This document shows positions 62,394 through 64,000 of a stretch of DNA of 64,000 bases, one piece after another; the stretch's first letter is position 1; every line of letters starts with the position of its first letter. The translations under genes were made by a program, and so were the position numbers. Origin of the DNA: Myxococcus xanthus (GTDB lineage: Bacteria > Myxococcota > Myxococcia > Myxococcales > Myxococcaceae); contig NZ_CP017174.1 in the NCBI RefSeq assembly GCF_006402735.1, positions 4,467,001 through 4,531,000 of the forward strand, given 5' to 3'. Below the pieces are notes generated by a model. The model saw nothing but the letters and a program-made list of their open reading frames with translations. It ran no database searches and was not told the origin of the DNA.

Positions 62394-63923
62394 ATGTCCC
62401 AAGACTCGAGACTGCTGGAGAAGATCGCCCAGGTGGAGAAGGGTGGCGCGCAGAAGTACCACGCGAAGAACACGGAGGCGGGCAAGCTCTTCGCCCGCGA
62501 GCGCATCCGCCTGCTGGTGGATGAAGGCTCCTTCGTGGAGGACGCGAAGCTCGCCAACAACCTGGACCCGGACCTGCCCTCGGATGGTGTCGTCATCGGC
62601 GTGGGCAAGGTGGCCGGGCGCACCGTGGCCATCATGGCCAACGACTCCACGGTGAAGGCCGGCAGCTGGGGCGCCCGCACGGTGGAGAAGATCCTCCGCA
62701 TCCAGGAGACGGCCCGCGACCTGCGCTGCCCGCTGTTCTACCTGGTGGACTCCGCCGGTGCCCGCATCACCGACCAGGTGGAGATGTTCCCCGGGCGCCG
62801 TGGCGCCGGCCGTATCTTCTACAACGAGGTGCACATGTCCGGCTTCGTGCCGCAGGTGTGCCTGCTCTTCGGTCCGTCCGCCGCCGGTGGCGCGTACATC
62901 CCCGCGTTCTGCGACCTGGTCATCATGGTGGAAGGCAATGCCTCCATGTACCTGGGCAGCCCGCGCATGGCGGAAATGGTCATCGGCGAGAAGGTCACCC
63001 TGGAGGAGATGGGTGGCGCGAAGATGCACTGCTCCGTCTCCGGCGTCGGCGACGTGCTGGTGAAGACGGAGCAGGAGGCCATCGAGGCGGCGAAGAAGTA
63101 CATCGGCTACTTCCCGGAGAACTTCTCCCAGACGCCGCCGCGCGCCGAGCCCAAAGCCCCCAAGGCCGGCGGCAAGAAGGTGGAGGAGATCGTCCCCGTC
63201 GATCAGAACAAGCCCTTCAACATGCATGAGCTCATCAACGAGCTCATCGACGAGGGCAGCTGGTTCGAGGTGAAGAAGCTCTTCGCCCAGGAGCTCGTCA
63301 CGGGCCTGGCCCGCATCGACGGCCGCCCGGTGGGCATCGTCGCCAACCAGCCCAAGTACAAGGGCGGCGTGCTGTTCGTGGACAGCGCGGACAAGGCGGC
63401 CCGCTTCATCTGGCTGTGTGATGCATTCAACATCCCGCTGCTCTACCTGGCGGACGTGCCGGGCTTCATGATCGGCACCAAGGTGGAGCGGGCGGGCATC
63501 ATCCGCGCTGGCGCGAAGATGATCTCCGCCGTGTCCGAGGCCAGCGTGCCTCGCATCTGCGTGGTGGTCCGCAAGGCCTACGGCGCCGGCCTCTACGCCA
63601 TGAGCGGCCCTGGCTTCGCCCCGGACGCCACCATCGCGCTGCCCGGCGCGATGATCGCCGTCATGGGCCCGGAGGCGGCGGTGAACGCCGTCTACTACAA
63701 CAAGATTCAGGAGCTGCCGGAGGCCGAGCGGCCGGCCTACGTCCAGAAGCTGCGCGACGAGTACAAGCAGGACGTGGACATCTACAAGCTGGCCAGCGAG
63801 CTGGTCATCGACGACATCGTCCCGGGTGACCGGCTGCGTCAAGAGCTCACCCAGCGCTACGGCGTCTACTCCCAGCGGCATCAGCCCCGGGCGGAAAAGA
63901 AGCACGGTGTCTATCCGGTTTGA
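62394..63923 (+). CDS. Acyl-CoA carboxylase beta (carboxyltransferase) subunit
   Basis: A 509-residue biotin-dependent carboxyltransferase. N-terminal half: RERIRLLVDEGSF, LFYLVDSAGARITDQ, and FGPSAAGGAYIPAFCD. C-terminal half: GIVANQPKYKGGVLFVDSAD, VPGFMIGTKVERAGI, and RKAYGAGLYAM. It transfers CO2 from biotin to an acyl-CoA. The neighbourhood suggests methylcrotonyl-CoA (leucine catabolism), while propionyl- or geranyl-CoA are alternatives. The biotin-carrier partner is not in the window, perhaps just downstream. Start ATG 62394. Confidence 0.88.
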   Translation: MSQDSRLLEKIAQVEKGGAQKYHAKNTEAGKLFARERIRLLVDEGSFVEDAKLANNLDPDLPSDGVVIGVGKVAGRTVAIMANDSTVKAGSWGARTVEKILRIQETARDLRCPLFYLVDSAGARITDQVEMFPGRRGAGRIFYNEVHMSGFVPQVCLLFGPSAAGGAYIPAFCDLVIMVEGNASMYLGSPRMAEMVIGEKVTLEEMGGAKMHCSVSGVGDVLVKTEQEAIEAAKKYIGYFPENFSQTPPRAEPKAPKAGGKKVEEIVPVDQNKPFNMHELINELIDEGSWFEVKKLFAQELVTGLARIDGRPVGIVANQPKYKGGVLFVDSADKAARFIWLCDAFNIPLLYLADVPGFMIGTKVERAGIIRAGAKMISAVSEASVPRICVVVRKAYGAGLYAMSGPGFAPDATIALPGAMIAVMGPEAAVNAVYYNKIQELPEAERPAYVQKLRDEYKQDVDIYKLASELVIDDIVPGDRLRQELTQRYGVYSQRHQPRAEKKHGVYPV

Positions 63924-64000
63924 GTAGGTAGCGTTACCCCACCTCCAAGGCCCGGGCTGCGCCTGGGCCGTCTGCTATAGATCCTGCTGACACCATGGAT
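63924..64000. other. Short 3' gap at window edge
   Basis: The last 77 bases hold GGCCCGGGCTGCGCCTGGGCC near 63949-63970, a probable GC stem after the carboxylase stop, then CTATAGAT and ATG at 63995. The ATG may open a following gene, but too little is visible to claim it. Confidence 0.3.

Overview
The window is GC-rich (about 70 percent by eye) and nearly every reading frame is open. It looks like a myxobacterial chromosome, most probably Myxococcus xanthus or a close relative. Genes matching the M. xanthus diguanylate cyclases DmxA (TM-GAF-GAF-GGDEF) and DmxB (receiver-GGDEF) sit about 33 kb apart. From memory these are MXAN_3705 and MXAN_3735, and the number of genes I count between them fits that tag interval. 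The serine palmitoyltransferase gene likewise falls where I recall MXAN_3748. I could not search a database, so these identities rest on protein motifs, gene order and memory. I saw no insertion sequences, prophage, CRISPR arrays or rRNA.

Layout. 1-5.1 kb: a partial gene with a possible Fis-like helix, a Fur-family regulator with a His/Asp-rich tail, a TlpA-like lipoprotein, ftsB and dmxA. 5.1-16.9 kb: a CBM56-like/di-haem oxidoreductase fusion, an RsmJ-like methyltransferase, a HAD-type 5'-nucleotidase, a zinc-ribbon/pseudokinase-PEGA/response-regulator operon, a catalytic and a non-catalytic M16 peptidase, and an RluA-type pseudouridine synthase. 16.9-27.6 kb: a surface-type exported protein, a zinc-ribbon/SH3-like protein, MlaE-MlaF-MlaD lipid-transport genes with a sigma-54-like site before mlaD, a PfkB kinase, a PilZ protein, a phosphoesterase, a lipoprotein, psd and hisS.

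27.7-34.0 kb holds the strongest candidate for an undescribed system. It is a compact one-strand operon: a soluble S24/S26-type peptidase, a PqqD-like peptide chaperone, a lipoprotein, a 1032-residue secreted PQQ-propeller protein, a 48-codon precursor-like peptide with a YxxP element and two C-terminal cysteines, and an HPr-kinase-like ATPase that overlaps the peptide gene, followed by miaA. It resembles a peptide-modification (RiPP-like) locus with an unusual set of parts.

34.0-42.9 kb: membrane proteins (HdeD, bestrophin), a flavoprotein-receiver fusion downstream of dmxB, a TPR protein, tRNA-Leu(CAA), a receiver-cupin protein, an RsmB-like methyltransferase, a coiled-coil protein and two tandem tRNA-Ala(GGC) units. 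42.9-54.2 kb: fbaB, a TolC-like protein, an MlaC-like protein, and a ceramide operon (spt, GNAT-type ceramide synthase, epimerase-type reductase) divergent from an RND lipid-exporter-like gene and a PAP2/AUR1-like gene. Together these suggest sphingolipid synthesis, head-group transfer and export. 54.2-64 kb: an aminotransferase, a methyltransferase, HMG-CoA lyase, a chemoreceptor with an unusual His-rich membrane domain, a double TIM44/zinc-ribbon/TerB protein, LiuC-like methylglutaconyl-CoA hydratase, a YtxH protein and an acyl-CoA carboxylase beta subunit. This part is linked to leucine and isovaleryl-CoA metabolism.
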